A stretch of 64,000 bases of DNA from Bacteroidota bacterium (GCA_021323535.1 JAJONO010000002.1:90184-154183), one strand, 5' to 3'; shown: positions 36,392-45,150, counted from the first letter of the stretch. The notes: generated by a model not told the origin, from the letters alone. Translations and numbers: made by a program.

Positions 36392-36455
36392 TAGTGTGAT
36401 ACATCCTGCCAAAAATTATTTTCATGAATTATGGATGTCAATTTGGTTCTATTAT

Positions 36456-36463
36456 TAACTTTG
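36456..36463 (+). promoter_or_regulatory. Promoter -7 element of the 36478 gene
   Basis: TAACTTTG fits TAnnTTTG and lies 14 nt before ATG 36478. It excludes the upstream in-frame ATG at 36424, which would place the promoter inside the coding region. Confidence 0.5.
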
Positions 36464-36477
36464 TACCCTACCCCGTC

Positions 36478-36873
36478 ATGAAATCTATTGAAACAAGAAC
36501 CGCTTATGTTTCTGTTCTGAAAGAGAACTTCGTAAGAATGGAAATGAAAGAGAACGCCCTCCTTGAATTGGAAGACATGATGGAGAACCATCTCGCCGAA
36601 CAAAGAGTGACCCATGGAAGAACACACGTTGTGCTGATAGATACCCGTAAAAATTCAATGAGTTCTGACGAAGCCAGGCGGTTTTCTTCAGGCGATGGGC
36701 CCGTTCAATACCGTTTCGCTGTGGCCATATTGTTTGGCGGCCTTGCGGGAAGGATCATCGCCAATTCACTCCTGCAAAAATACACTCCAAGGGTAATCAC
36801 GAGGATCTTCCACGACGAAAACGAAGCTATTGAATGGCTCGATCAGGTGCTGGTTGAAAAAGACATCCTTTAA
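36478..36873 (+). CDS. STAS/SEC14-like small protein
   Basis: From ATG 36478 it has 131 residues, beginning MKSIETRTAYVSVLKENFVR. The pattern of an N-terminal strand, a helix, a buried central strand (HVVLIDTRKN), a helix with SSDEARRF, then a strand (RFAVAILFGG) and a long helix resembles the STAS/SpoIIAA-SEC14-like domains common in Bacteroidota (DUF7793-like). No phosphorylatable serine in a classical STAS position is obvious. Since the window is rich in SpoIIE phosphatases, a partner role is conceivable, but nothing in the gene order supports it directly. Confidence 0.6.
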   Translation: MKSIETRTAYVSVLKENFVRMEMKENALLELEDMMENHLAEQRVTHGRTHVVLIDTRKNSMSSDEARRFSSGDGPVQYRFAVAILFGGLAGRIIANSLLQKYTPRVITRIFHDENEAIEWLDQVLVEKDIL

Positions 36874-36897
36874 AAGCCTGTTTAATTCTGCCTCTTT

Positions 36898-36972
36898 CTG
36901 CCAACCGATAATAAGGATCTCATTGATATTGAAGAACTGGAAAAAATCAGAAAATTGAATAAACAAATTTGA
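36898..36972 (+). other. Possible coding remnant or micro-ORF
   Basis: In the 99-bp gap before a convergent gene, one frame reads LPTDNKDLIDIEELEKIRKL plus NKQI and TGA, a charged helical peptide that looks like the end of a protein. It is preceded by TAA and has no standard start (CTG at 36898 only). It may be the tail of a deleted gene or a chance frame. Confidence 0.25.
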
Positions 36973-37512
36973 TCAAAGAGAAGAATAATCAAATCTGGCA
37001 GCCACATCTCTTATAAAATCAGTATTATCTCTCCCAAAACATTCAAAGATCATATAATAGCGATTACGCACACCAACATACACTGTGGATCGTTTATTGT
37101 CGTCGCGTTCCCATACTTCCCATGCGTCAATATTTGGTCCGAATGAAAGATATTTCGAGATCTTCATTTCATTATTCACTTCATCGTTGCTTGCCCACCA
37201 CATTTTTGAATACTGATCATACATGGATAAAGCATCGCGGTAATCATGTAATTCAATATAAATTGTATCATTACCGTTATGATATTTCTGAGTTGTGAAA
37301 GAAAAAGTGGCATTCTTCAATTTTATATCCATTCCTTCAGGCGCCTTCAGTGAAATGTAACGTTCTATTTTTGCCGGAAGAATTTTCGCAAGCTCATTGT
37401 TCTTTTTGAGAGGTGCCATTGCTACCCAATCTACATCATTTTTTTTTACTTCCTGGTCAGAACCACAGGAAGCCATAAGAAGAGCCGAAAAGAGGATGAG
37501 TTTGGTTTTCAT
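36973..37512 (-). CDS. Hypothetical lipoprotein, 179 residues
   Basis: Lipoprotein signal MKTKLILFSALLMASC with the acceptor cysteine at residue 16. The mature domain has mixed alpha/beta character with the segments KIERYISLKAPEGMDIKLKN, TIYIELHDYRDALSMYDQYS and RNRYYMIFECFGRDNTDFIR. No named family is recognised. The N-terminus suggests outer-membrane attachment facing the periplasm. It lies downstream of the receiver-only gene, separated by a hairpin that may be a terminator, and TAAACTTG (similar to the -7 element) is found about 10 nt upstream of its start. Confidence 0.78.
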   Translation of the reverse strand: MKTKLILFSALLMASCGSDQEVKKNDVDWVAMAPLKKNNELAKILPAKIERYISLKAPEGMDIKLKNATFSFTTQKYHNGNDTIYIELHDYRDALSMYDQYSKMWWASNDEVNNEMKISKYLSFGPNIDAWEVWERDDNKRSTVYVGVRNRYYMIFECFGRDNTDFIRDVAARFDYSSL

Positions 37513-37579
37513 AATTGCCTTTCAAGTTTAAAGATTTCTTTTTTTTGGAAATGTTAAGAAAACTTATTAAAAGCTAAAA

Positions 37580-37596
37580 TCAGAGTCAAACTCTGA
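37580..37596 (-). terminator. Probable terminator after the receiver-only gene
   Basis: A perfect 7-bp stem TCAGAGT / ACTCTGA with a 3-nt loop lies 14 bp past the stop at 37610. On the minus strand it is followed by only four Ts, so it may be weak. Confidence 0.5.
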
Positions 37597-37609
37597 CATA
37601 CCGGGAACC

Positions 37610-38032
37610 CTAATTTCTGTTTGGCTCTTGTGAAAGCTGCCAATAATCCACAATAGCCCTGAGCTTCTTTTTCAGGTTACCAAGCTCTGCCTCTTTTACA
37701 AAAAAACCCTGAACGGTAAGATCAAAAGCTTCAGTTACATCTTTTGGATTGGCTGAACCAGTTAAGAAAACAAATGGGATGGATTTTTTTTTAAGGTCTG
37801 GGTCCCCATTGATGATTCTACGGAGTTGTAGCCCAGTCATCTTAGGCATATTAATATCACAGAGAATAAGAAAAGGATTTTCTGAAGTTGTGTTAAGATA
37901 ATCAAGGGCTTCTGTTCCATTATTAAACACCCGAATGATATTCTGGAGTTTAAAAGAGTTAAGGCACATCAAACCAAAAGCCTGATCATCCTGATCGTCT
38001 TCAACTAAAATTATAGGACCACTGAGCGCCAT
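37610..38032 (-). CDS. Stand-alone response regulator receiver protein
   Basis: A 140-residue protein consisting of a receiver domain only: acidic cluster VEDDQDD near residue 10, phosphoacceptor D59 in ILCDINMPKMTG, FLTGSANPKDV and the FFVKE lysine. The gap after the acidic cluster and the DPDLKKKSIPFVFLT segment are typical of the CheY-like group acting with hybrid kinases in phosphorelays. No histidine kinase is adjacent. It is encoded 66 bp downstream of the CAP/OmpA-like gene in the same direction. The output partner is unknown. Confidence 0.92.
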   Translation of the reverse strand: MALSGPIILVEDDQDDQAFGLMCLNSFKLQNIIRVFNNGTEALDYLNTTSENPFLILCDINMPKMTGLQLRRIINGDPDLKKKSIPFVFLTGSANPKDVTEAFDLTVQGFFVKEAELGNLKKKLRAIVDYWQLSQEPNRN

Positions 38033-38098
38033 CTCCTTGGCTGACTAAAAAAATGTACCAGTAATTATGTGATCGCTTTAAATAAATCTTAACTCGTT

Positions 38099-40480
38099 CT
38101 ATTTAGAACAGCTCCCGTTATATACTTTTTTTACTTCCGGATTTTCGAGTACCTGGAAGGTCATATAAGGGTCGCCAAATAATTTGCAGTAACGGTCAGG
38201 ATTTTTATCCCTGGCCAATTGCAATGCGCGGGCAAATGTTCTCGAATAATATTTTTCAGGAACACGACTGGCAGAACTAATATACATGTAAATAAGACTT
38301 TCGGTTACATCTTTCCTGCTAAGATACGGTTCGAGTACCGTTGAAGCATAACGAAAATCTTTGGCACGTGTGAAAACGTAAGACAATTTTAAAGCATTTT
38401 GCCAGCTGGCGTCCTTAATATTGTAAAAGGATTTGATACGTGCAATGCAAGCGTCAATGATAGCGTCGGCTGCATCAGATGTATCAACTGATTCCATGAT
38501 CTTGAATTGCCATTCAATGTTTAATCCGTTCACATAGTTACTGTCAATTTTTCCATACAAACCGTCGATGGTCTGTTGCACCTGGTTCTGATGGTCAATG
38601 TTCCCCGCGTTGCTATCGAGTTTAATCTGGCAGAACACTTTGTTATATTGTAAAACAGGATTAGATGGTTCCATTCTTAAGAGACGGTCAAAAGTTTCCG
38701 TATCATCTTCCTCCACCGAGTTGCTCGATTGGTATTTCCAGTAAACACGGTTATTAGTGAGCGCAAGGTTTTTTGAATTCTCTTCAATTTTAAGGCTGTC
38801 GAAAATCGATTCCGGATATTTTCCCTCTCCCACTCTTTTGCTCAGGAATTCAAGGATCTTATAAGCCTGGGGATAATTATTCGCTTTTAAAGCGCGCTCG
38901 AAACTTACCTTCGAAAAGTTGAGTTCCTTTTCTCCAACCACATCGTAGGTAATATCCATTACCACCTGTGCAAAACGTTCCTTCGCTAAGATTGGTTCAA
39001 GCTCATCCAGTAATTTCTGATCGCCGTTAATCTTCTGAATACATTTTCTTTTTCCTAAAGCTACAATATCTTTGTATTTTCCATCCTCATTCTCCAATAA
39101 GAATAATCCCCAGCTGTCTTTTGTTTCAATACTTGGCTGGATCTTATTCTGCTGTTTGGCCTGCAACACCTCTAGCACACTTTCAGCGCGTTTACGCTGC
39201 AGTTTTGCATTAGCCACCGAATCTCCTTCAATGGAAGAATACGCGTAAATGTAAAGTCCGTCGATAATAAAATCAGGTTCTTTCAAGGCCTTAATGAGCG
39301 GTTGGATATCTTCGTCTTTAAACTCGGATTTATTTTTTTCGAAAGGAATGGTAAAGTTCACGATCGAGCTTTCGTTCTTAGGCTCGAAAGGAGGTTTTAT
39401 TCCTGTGGTTCCTTTGATCGGTAGCAGACCGATGGGCGTGTTGCTTTCAATTTTTCCGCTCTCATAATACCCTCGCGTAATGGTTTTACAAAAACGGCCA
39501 TCCTGCACAATAACCAGGTTTAGTTCGTAAGGACCAGTAATTTTTGGATCGAATTTTCCCATTTCCACTTCGATACCTTTTACTTTTTTCTTTTTGTTTT
39601 TAGGATCAACAAGACGGTTCTTCGCGAAGAATTTATCTTTCAGAATGATCTTACTCATCACTCCTTTATTGAAAAGATTATTGTCTACAATATTGTATTC
39701 GTCTTTAGCGGTGTATTGCGAGCGTTGAACAATATCCACGGCAATTCCGTCTTTTGGTTTTTTAAGAAGGCGGCGCAGCTCTTTACTGTTATTGTATTTC
39801 AGATAAATTTTTCCGTTCTCAACCCTAAGTCCTTTGTGAAGCAGATCGTAGTTTCTCCAGCGTTCGCAGGTTTTGCAGGCTTTGTCAGGATTTTTGAGAC
39901 TTTTAGATTTTGAATTGTACGGAATCGCTAGCTCACTCTTGAATTCCTTTCCGTAATTGGTAATATCATATCCGCCGAAGACCGCACTCACATACACTTT
40001 TTTTCCTTCGTCGTCTTCCATGGCTGAAATCCCAACGAGAGTGTATTTAGGATTGGTAACTATATCCAGGTTTTTCTTATTGGTTTCCCAGCGGTCGTAA
40101 ATTACTTTAGCAATATCTTCGGTTTTATAATCCTCTCTGCCTTTGCTGATGGGTGCTTTCATGGTAACTTCTTCTCCCCGTTTTGTAGCGCCCGATTTTT
40201 TAAGATTTTTCAAAGTTGTTTTCACTTCGATCTTATCTTTTTTGCTGGAGGCCATTTTATCGGTGCTATATTCCGATGACAACACGAGCATATCGATCAT
40301 CTCCAGCGTGTCGAGACCTTTCGAAAGGCGGAAACGATTGAGCTCTTTCAACAACACTTTAGGGAGCTCTTCAATTTTAAAATTAGATGCTGCCTGCCCA
40401 TCATCCTTGCCTTTCTTTTTCTGGGCAAGTGCCGTGAGGCAAAGAAGAATCAGGATAAATGAAATACCACTTCTTGTCAT
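38099..40480 (-). CDS. Exported CAP-like and OmpA-like domain protein
   Basis: The 793-residue protein has signal peptide MTRSGISFILILLCLTALAQ and a lysine-rich linker. Residues about 35-170 resemble a CAP/SCP domain (ELNRFRLSKGLDTLEM; VIYDRWETNKKNLDIVTNPK; YTLVGISAMEDDEGKKVYVS). An OmpA_C-like segment follows near 385-470: TIPFEKNKSEFKDEDIQPLI, YIYAYSSIEGDSVANAKLQR and RAESVLEVLQ. The C-terminal 250 residues are helical, TPR-like. The OmpA part suggests binding to peptidoglycan, though the canonical D and R residues are not all evident. The gene order CAP/OmpA then receiver-only regulator is notable. The function is unknown, probably in envelope integrity or assembly. Confidence 0.75.
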   Translation of the reverse strand: MTRSGISFILILLCLTALAQKKKGKDDGQAASNFKIEELPKVLLKELNRFRLSKGLDTLEMIDMLVLSSEYSTDKMASSKKDKIEVKTTLKNLKKSGATKRGEEVTMKAPISKGREDYKTEDIAKVIYDRWETNKKNLDIVTNPKYTLVGISAMEDDEGKKVYVSAVFGGYDITNYGKEFKSELAIPYNSKSKSLKNPDKACKTCERWRNYDLLHKGLRVENGKIYLKYNNSKELRRLLKKPKDGIAVDIVQRSQYTAKDEYNIVDNNLFNKGVMSKIILKDKFFAKNRLVDPKNKKKKVKGIEVEMGKFDPKITGPYELNLVIVQDGRFCKTITRGYYESGKIESNTPIGLLPIKGTTGIKPPFEPKNESSIVNFTIPFEKNKSEFKDEDIQPLIKALKEPDFIIDGLYIYAYSSIEGDSVANAKLQRKRAESVLEVLQAKQQNKIQPSIETKDSWGLFLLENEDGKYKDIVALGKRKCIQKINGDQKLLDELEPILAKERFAQVVMDITYDVVGEKELNFSKVSFERALKANNYPQAYKILEFLSKRVGEGKYPESIFDSLKIEENSKNLALTNNRVYWKYQSSNSVEEDDTETFDRLLRMEPSNPVLQYNKVFCQIKLDSNAGNIDHQNQVQQTIDGLYGKIDSNYVNGLNIEWQFKIMESVDTSDAADAIIDACIARIKSFYNIKDASWQNALKLSYVFTRAKDFRYASTVLEPYLSRKDVTESLIYMYISSASRVPEKYYSRTFARALQLARDKNPDRYCKLFGDPYMTFQVLENPEVKKVYNGSCSK

Positions 40481-40590
40481 AGTTTAACAGGCTCAAAATA
40501 AATATTATACATTGGGTATGAAGAATATCTTATGAACAGGTTTTAACAAAAATTTGAACTAATCCTGTTCCATTCATCATAAAACCAGCA

Positions 40591-40863
40591 ATGAAAGCGC
40601 TTTTTTTAGTAGTTTTACAATGTATGCTAAGAGACATTTTTTGGACCGTAATCATTGTTTGGCTCATCTATAAAATCGTAGATATTTTTAAGAGTGCCGG
40701 GCAAAAAAAGAAGTATGCTTACGGGCAACAGGACAGCACTTCTTATAACAACCAGAATAATACCGATCAATCTGCCAGTTATTCTAAAAAGGACGTTAAA
40801 TCTGCTGTGCAGAAGCGGGCCGACAAGGAAGGCGAATACGTAGATTTTGAAGACGTGAAGTGA
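40591..40863 (+). CDS. DUF4834-like small membrane protein
   Basis: The 90-residue protein has one or two hydrophobic helices at the N-terminus (MLRDIFWTVIIVWLIYKIVD) followed by a polar tail rich in Q, N and S ending KEGEYVDFEDVK, the layout of the Bacteroidota DUF4834 family. The start could be the ATG at 40591 or the one at 40624 that begins MLRDIF. It is encoded in front of gap, with an independent promoter between them. The function of the family is not established. Confidence 0.72.
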   Translation: MKALFLVVLQCMLRDIFWTVIIVWLIYKIVDIFKSAGQKKKYAYGQQDSTSYNNQNNTDQSASYSKKDVKSAVQKRADKEGEYVDFEDVK

Positions 40864-40934
40864 TTTTTAACTTCTTTTTTAAACAAAAAGCCCCAACTTT
40901 TTCAACAAATTCCCGCTATTTTTCAGTGTTTTAG

Positions 40935-40942
40935 TATCTTTG
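40935..40942 (+). promoter_or_regulatory. gap promoter -7 element
   Basis: TATCTTTG matches TAnnTTTG and is 28 nt before the ATG at 40971. The expected -33 TTG is not evident. Confidence 0.5.
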
Positions 40943-40970
40943 CGCAAAAATTTAAATAATTCTTTGCATT

Positions 40971-42431
40971 ATGGATACATTGGAAAAAATCAATTCAGAT
41001 TACGAAACCCAGCTTAATGATTGGATCGAACAGGAAAAGGCCGCGCTTGACCTAATCAACGCTGTCGGAAAATTATGGTTTGAAAAATCGATCGAACTTG
41101 TTCTCTTCCGCAACCAGTTGGTTGACCGCAGCGCGAGCGAAATCATGAGCCTCCACGTTTATGCAAAGAACATCGTAAAAAAACCAATCACTACTTACGA
41201 TACTGTTGTTCTTGCAAAAGAAATTTTAAATTCGAATGCTGGTGCCGGCCGTATCGACATTGGTAAACTTGCCTTCGAATGGCACCAGGAACAAGGTAAA
41301 TACAAATCGACCGCTGATTTCATCAATGATAAATTAAAAAATTTAATGGGCGGAAGCACCACCATCACTCCAAAAGATGTTGTGCTCTTCGGATTCGGAC
41401 GTATTGGTCGTTTAGCCGCGCGCGAACTTATTAACCTTGCTGGAAAGGGCGAACAACTGCGTTTGAAGGCCATCGTTACACGTGGTAACAGTGATACTGA
41501 GATCGTAAAGCGCGCCGATTTACTTCGCACCGATTCTGTACATGGTCCTTTCCCGGGAACCGTAATTGAAGACTTAGCAAACAAAGCGCTGATCATTAAC
41601 GGACATACTGTTCACATGATCGATGCTAAAAACCCTGAAGATGTTGACTATTCTATTTATGGTATCCACAATGCATTATTGATTGACAACACCGGAGTTT
41701 TCCGTGATAAAGCTGAACTCAGCCGTCACTTAAAAGCAAAAGGAATTTCTAAAGTATTACTCACTGCTCCGGCAAAAGATATTCCGAATGTTGTACATGG
41801 TGTAAATCATGAAACGGTAGATATAAAAACAGAAAATATTTTCTCCGCAGCAAGCTGTACCACAAACGCTATTATGCCGATTCTTTATGTAATCGATAAA
41901 GAATTAGGAATTGAAAAAGGACATATTGAAACGGTTCACTCGTACACCAACGATCAGAACTTACTTGACAACTATCACAAAAAATACCGCCGTGGACGTT
42001 CAGCTGCTTTAAACATGGTTATTACTGAAACCGGAGCTGAAAGCGCGTTAAAAAAGGTATTACCACACTTAAGCGGAAAATTTACAGCTAACTCTGTTCG
42101 TGTACCAACCCCGAATGTGAGCCTTGCGATCTTAAACTTAAACATCAACAAAAAAGTTACTAAGGACGAAGTGAATGAGATCGTAAAAAAATACGCTCTT
42201 GAAGGAAACCTTGTTGAACAAATTCAATACGCGTTCAGCAATGAATTGGTAAGCACCGATGTTATCGGAAACCCTTGTCCGAGTGTATTCGACAGTCAGA
42301 ACACGATCATTGCACCAGATGGTAAGAGCATTGTGCTTTATGTTTGGTATGATAATGAATATGGATATACAAGACAAGTGATCCGCTTTAGCAAGCATAT
42401 TTCTGAGGTGAGGAGACCGGTATATTATTAA
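40971..42431 (+). CDS. gap: Glyceraldehyde-3-phosphate dehydrogenase, long Bacteroidota form
   Basis: The protein has 486 residues, about 150 longer than classical GAPDH. A helical N-terminal extension of about 130 residues is characteristic of this Bacteroidota group. The NAD-binding fold begins VVLFGFGRIGRLAAREL (GFGRIGR at 141-147). The catalytic cysteine is C296 in SAASCTTNAIMPIL. Other conserved parts are HSYTNDQNLLD, the RRGRSAALNMV region and WYDNEYGYTRQVIRF at the C-terminus. It oxidises glyceraldehyde-3-phosphate to 1,3-bisphosphoglycerate in glycolysis, or runs in reverse in gluconeogenesis. It is a single-gene transcript with its own promoter and a bidirectional terminator. Confidence 0.97.
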   Translation: MDTLEKINSDYETQLNDWIEQEKAALDLINAVGKLWFEKSIELVLFRNQLVDRSASEIMSLHVYAKNIVKKPITTYDTVVLAKEILNSNAGAGRIDIGKLAFEWHQEQGKYKSTADFINDKLKNLMGGSTTITPKDVVLFGFGRIGRLAARELINLAGKGEQLRLKAIVTRGNSDTEIVKRADLLRTDSVHGPFPGTVIEDLANKALIINGHTVHMIDAKNPEDVDYSIYGIHNALLIDNTGVFRDKAELSRHLKAKGISKVLLTAPAKDIPNVVHGVNHETVDIKTENIFSAASCTTNAIMPILYVIDKELGIEKGHIETVHSYTNDQNLLDNYHKKYRRGRSAALNMVITETGAESALKKVLPHLSGKFTANSVRVPTPNVSLAILNLNINKKVTKDEVNEIVKKYALEGNLVEQIQYAFSNELVSTDVIGNPCPSVFDSQNTIIAPDGKSIVLYVWYDNEYGYTRQVIRFSKHISEVRRPVYY

Positions 42432-42458
42432 GTCAAAAGTACTTTTAAGTCAAAATTC

Positions 42459-42487
42459 AAAAAAGGAAGGAATGGTCTTCCTTTTTT
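42459..42487. terminator. Bidirectional terminator between gap and the GNAT gene
   Basis: An 11-bp perfect stem, AAAAAAGGAAG / CTTCCTTTTTT, with a 7-nt loop lies between convergent genes, 27 bp past gap. The A- and T-ends provide a U-tract in either direction. Confidence 0.85.
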
Positions 42488-42496
42488 GTTTATAGT

Positions 42497-42979
42497 TTAA
42501 ATGATCTTCTCCCAATACACCACATCCACCCACTTGCCAAACTTAAAACCTGTTTCTTTGAAATGGGCCACTTGTTCGAAGCCGAATTTTTTGTGAAGGG
42601 CTATACTTCCGTCGTTTGGAAGAGCAACTCCACCTATAATGGCGTGGAGGCCGAGTTCTTTTAACCTGGAGAGTAATTCAGAATATAAAGCTGAGGCGAT
42701 CCCTTTTCCGGATTGTCCGTCCTGAAGATAAACTGAAATCTCTACTGTTTGACGATAAGCAACACGCGGTTTCCATGGAGTTACGTAGGCATAACCAAGA
42801 ACTTTACCATCGCGTTCATAAACAAGCCACGGAAATTTAGCCATCACTTCTTCTATCCTGCCCTGCATCATTTCTGCCGATACAATTTGCTCTTCGAAAG
42901 TTACGGTTGTATTTAAGATGTAGTAGTTGTAGATGTCTGCAATCTGCGATGCATCGTTAGGAGTGGCTGGTCTTACCAT
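42497..42979 (-). CDS. GNAT-family N-acetyltransferase, phosphinothricin-acetyltransferase type
   Basis: The 160-residue protein covers the whole GNAT fold: MVRPATPNDASQIADIYNYY, TVTFEEQIVS, a VLGYAYVTPWKPRVAYRQTV strand pair and the acetyl-CoA loop LQDGQSGKGIASALYSEL (Q/R-x-x-G-x-G/A). ALPNDGSIALHKKFGFEQVA and WVDVVYWEKII follow. This is the Pat/MnaT/YncA-like group, acetylating small amines such as phosphinothricin, methionine sulfoximine or sulfone; the natural substrate here is not certain. The ATG is 4 nt after a -7 element, suggesting leaderless mRNA. A 16-bp palindrome lies just upstream. Confidence 0.93.
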   Translation of the reverse strand: MVRPATPNDASQIADIYNYYILNTTVTFEEQIVSAEMMQGRIEEVMAKFPWLVYERDGKVLGYAYVTPWKPRVAYRQTVEISVYLQDGQSGKGIASALYSELLSRLKELGLHAIIGGVALPNDGSIALHKKFGFEQVAHFKETGFKFGKWVDVVYWEKII

Positions 42980-42983
42980 AGTA

Positions 42984-43017
42984 CAAAATTAGGGTTTTTA
43001 GCTAAATACGTATTTAG
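42984..43017 (-). promoter_or_regulatory. GNAT gene promoter with 16-bp palindromic operator-like site
   Basis: On the minus strand TAATTTTG (42991-42984) fits the -7 element and ends 4 nt before the ATG, so the transcript may be leaderless. Ten bases upstream is the perfect palindrome CTAAATACGTATTTAG (43002-43017), located where a dimeric regulator would control the promoter. Confidence 0.5.
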
Positions 43018-43111
43018 AAATCCCAGCCCGCTTTCTTTTTGTTTGATATAATCATTTAAAGGATCTACAAATAATTTATGGAAATCAGAAAATTCCTGCA
43101 TCTTTAATACG

Positions 43112-43981
43112 ATGAAAAAAACATATTTCCTATTATATATAATAGCAGTGATATTCAGTTCCTGCGGATCAAAAATAAAACCCGATAAAACCTCGTTACA
43201 ACAGGAAGGATTAAGAGGAAAGGTTAAGAAAATAACACAAATTGAAAAAACAGCCTCTTACGAACTCGTCAACGGAGACACTACCTTTATTTTTCAAAAT
43301 TACTTTTCAGACGACAGCTTCATTTTAAGTTACGACGAAAAAGGAAACAGTACTGAAAGGATCAGTTTTAATTCTGACGGGACTGTTGACGAAAAATACA
43401 TTTATAAATTTAATACTGAAGGTAGACTAACAGAGATCATCATAACAGATTCTTTAGACAAACCGAAAGATAAATGTACCTGGAAGTACGACAGCGAGGG
43501 TAATGCCGTCGAAAAAAATATGTTCATGAACGACGAACATAAAAATCAGAGGTTGATAGCAGATTATGACGATAATTTTAATGTGACAGAGCAAAAACTT
43601 TACAGCCATTCGAACGAATTATGTTTTGTGTACAGATTCGAATACAATGAAAAAGGATACAAAACACAATGGCAGGTACTTGATCCCGAGGATATGGGCA
43701 TATTTCAATGCAATAAATATAGCTACGATGATAAAGGCAACCTTATTACCGAAGATATTTATGAATTTGGAGATGAACTTAAAAGTAAGAAAATCTTTAA
43801 TTACGACTCTAAAAACAATCTGACGAGGGAACAGAATAAGCATGCTACAAAAAAAACCTTTGATGAGGACCTGGTTTACAAATATGAGTTCGACTCTATA
43901 GGCAACTGGATTAAAAAAACGATTTACAAAAACGGTTCTCTTTCTTCTGTGATAGAGAGAGAATTCGAATATTATAAATAA
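43112..43981 (+). CDS. Lipoprotein with YD/RHS-like repeats
   Basis: The 289-residue protein has lipoprotein signal MKKTYFLLYIIAVIFSSC with the acceptor cysteine at residue 18. The mature part has repeated Y-D-x-K/E-G-N motifs: YDEKGNSTERI, FNTEGRLTEIII, YDSEGNAVEKN, YNEKGYKTQW, YDDKGNLITEDIY, YDSKNNLTREQNK, FDSIGNWIKKT. These are short beta-hairpin repeats like those of RHS/YD proteins, a frequent form in Bacteroidota. There is no toxin-like C-terminal domain. It probably lies at the cell envelope with unknown ligand. The adjacent genes do not suggest a pathway. Confidence 0.85.
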   Translation: MKKTYFLLYIIAVIFSSCGSKIKPDKTSLQQEGLRGKVKKITQIEKTASYELVNGDTTFIFQNYFSDDSFILSYDEKGNSTERISFNSDGTVDEKYIYKFNTEGRLTEIIITDSLDKPKDKCTWKYDSEGNAVEKNMFMNDEHKNQRLIADYDDNFNVTEQKLYSHSNELCFVYRFEYNEKGYKTQWQVLDPEDMGIFQCNKYSYDDKGNLITEDIYEFGDELKSKKIFNYDSKNNLTREQNKHATKKTFDEDLVYKYEFDSIGNWIKKTIYKNGSLSSVIEREFEYYK

Positions 43982-44034
43982 CGGAACAGTTTAGGACCTG
44001 TTCAGATATGTAAAACCAATATTTTAAAACATTT

Positions 44035-44835
44035 ATGCACTTTAACATCCACGACTGTTATGAACTTTTAGGAGCACTTTCTCTTTCAGTTATAAGTATA
44101 GTAATGTGGGCGCTGTTTTATGGGTTCATGGCGCTGATCACTTCCCTGGTTTTGATGCTTGTTTTTAAGGGTGTTATTCTCGTAAAAAGAAAACACACCG
44201 CGTTAAAAGTTATTTCCATTATTCATTTCATTATTGTGCCAATCGCTTTTGGTTATTTTGGTTTTAAGTGGGGATTGATTCATAATACCGAAAATGAACT
44301 TAAAGAAGCGTCGGCAAAATATACCAAACCAATGAACGCCGGATTCGACGCCGCTATTCAGATTGCAGCGGGGCCCTTGCTGGAAAAGAATTTATCGCCG
44401 AATGATTTTATTGACAGTCTCAGTTCAAGAGTATTTATAATGTTTACAGGCAACATGAATGCGTCATCAGCTAAGAAAAGCGTTGGTGGAAAATTAACAG
44501 GAGTTGGGTTAGGCATTACACAATCACTGGGCACTTATGCTGTAAAGAAAAGTATCCGCGAAATTCTTGAACATACCATCAGAACCGATCATGACTACAC
44601 AAAAGACATGATGAATAAAAAAGTGGCTGAAATCAGCAATTGTGGTTTGTTTTCAAAAATAGCGGAGATGCAGATCGAACATTTCTTCTGTAAAATGAAA
44701 CGTGGTGTGATTATCCTCTTAAGTATTGTTTTACTCTTTCCTATTGCAGAGATAAGTATCGCGCATATTCTTCACAACAAAACAACTTATAAGGAATCTC
44801 TGTCCCAAAGTAATGCAGAAACAAAGGAGATGTAA
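44035..44835 (+). CDS. Hypothetical membrane protein, 266 residues
   Basis: Hydrophobic helices are near residues 10-48 (two, in ALSLSVISIVMWALFYGFMA and LITSLVLMLVFKGVIL), 62-82 and 225-245 (GVIILLSIVLLFPIAEISIA). A soluble loop of about 135 residues lies between the third and fourth, with conserved-looking KPMNAGFDAAIQIAAGPLLE. It carries no enzyme motif I can identify. It is followed by the small DUF3606 gene and preceded by the YD-repeat lipoprotein. It is an integral inner-membrane protein; its role is unknown. Confidence 0.72.
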   Translation: MHFNIHDCYELLGALSLSVISIVMWALFYGFMALITSLVLMLVFKGVILVKRKHTALKVISIIHFIIVPIAFGYFGFKWGLIHNTENELKEASAKYTKPMNAGFDAAIQIAAGPLLEKNLSPNDFIDSLSSRVFIMFTGNMNASSAKKSVGGKLTGVGLGITQSLGTYAVKKSIREILEHTIRTDHDYTKDMMNKKVAEISNCGLFSKIAEMQIEHFFCKMKRGVIILLSIVLLFPIAEISIAHILHNKTTYKESLSQSNAETKEM

Positions 44836-44929
44836 CAACATTTCCCTCCGAATAAATTGATACTTTTCGTTCGGCTTTCCCAATTTTACCGGGTATATTT
44901 TTTTCATAACCAGACATAAACTATATACT

Positions 44930-45109
44930 ATGTCAGACGATAAAAACAAAACACAACCACAAGACGCGGGCCGTATCAACATCCATGAAGAATATGAGGT
45001 TAACTATTGGATAAAAAAATTTAACTGCACACGCGATGAGCTCATTCATGCCGTAAATGCTGTTGGTACTTCCTCCGAAGAAGTTGAAGAGAATCTGAAA
45101 AACAGGTAA
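44930..45109 (+). CDS. DUF3606-like small protein
   Basis: A 59-residue protein, MSDDKNKTQPQDAGRINIHE, then EYEVNYWIKKFNCTRDEL and IHAVNAVGTSSEEVEENLK. The D-x-x-R-I-N/D and E-x-x-x-V-x-Y-W-x-K-x-F/L-x-x-S/T-x-x-E-L pattern is characteristic of DUF3606, a family of small proteins in Bacteroidota and Proteobacteria with no settled function, possibly DNA associated. It sits alone between a membrane protein gene and the exodeoxyribonuclease gene, all on the plus strand. The start is unambiguous, as no other in-frame ATG lies near. Confidence 0.82.
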   Translation: MSDDKNKTQPQDAGRINIHEEYEVNYWIKKFNCTRDELIHAVNAVGTSSEEVEENLKNR

Positions 45110-45150
45110 ACTTTCTAACTGTTACAGATAGCAGTTCTTTTTACAATAAA

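Noticed and set aside
36424..36477. Upstream start for the STAS-like gene
   Set aside because: The region holds the TAACTTTG promoter element and encodes residues without conserved pattern; ATG 36478 fits better.
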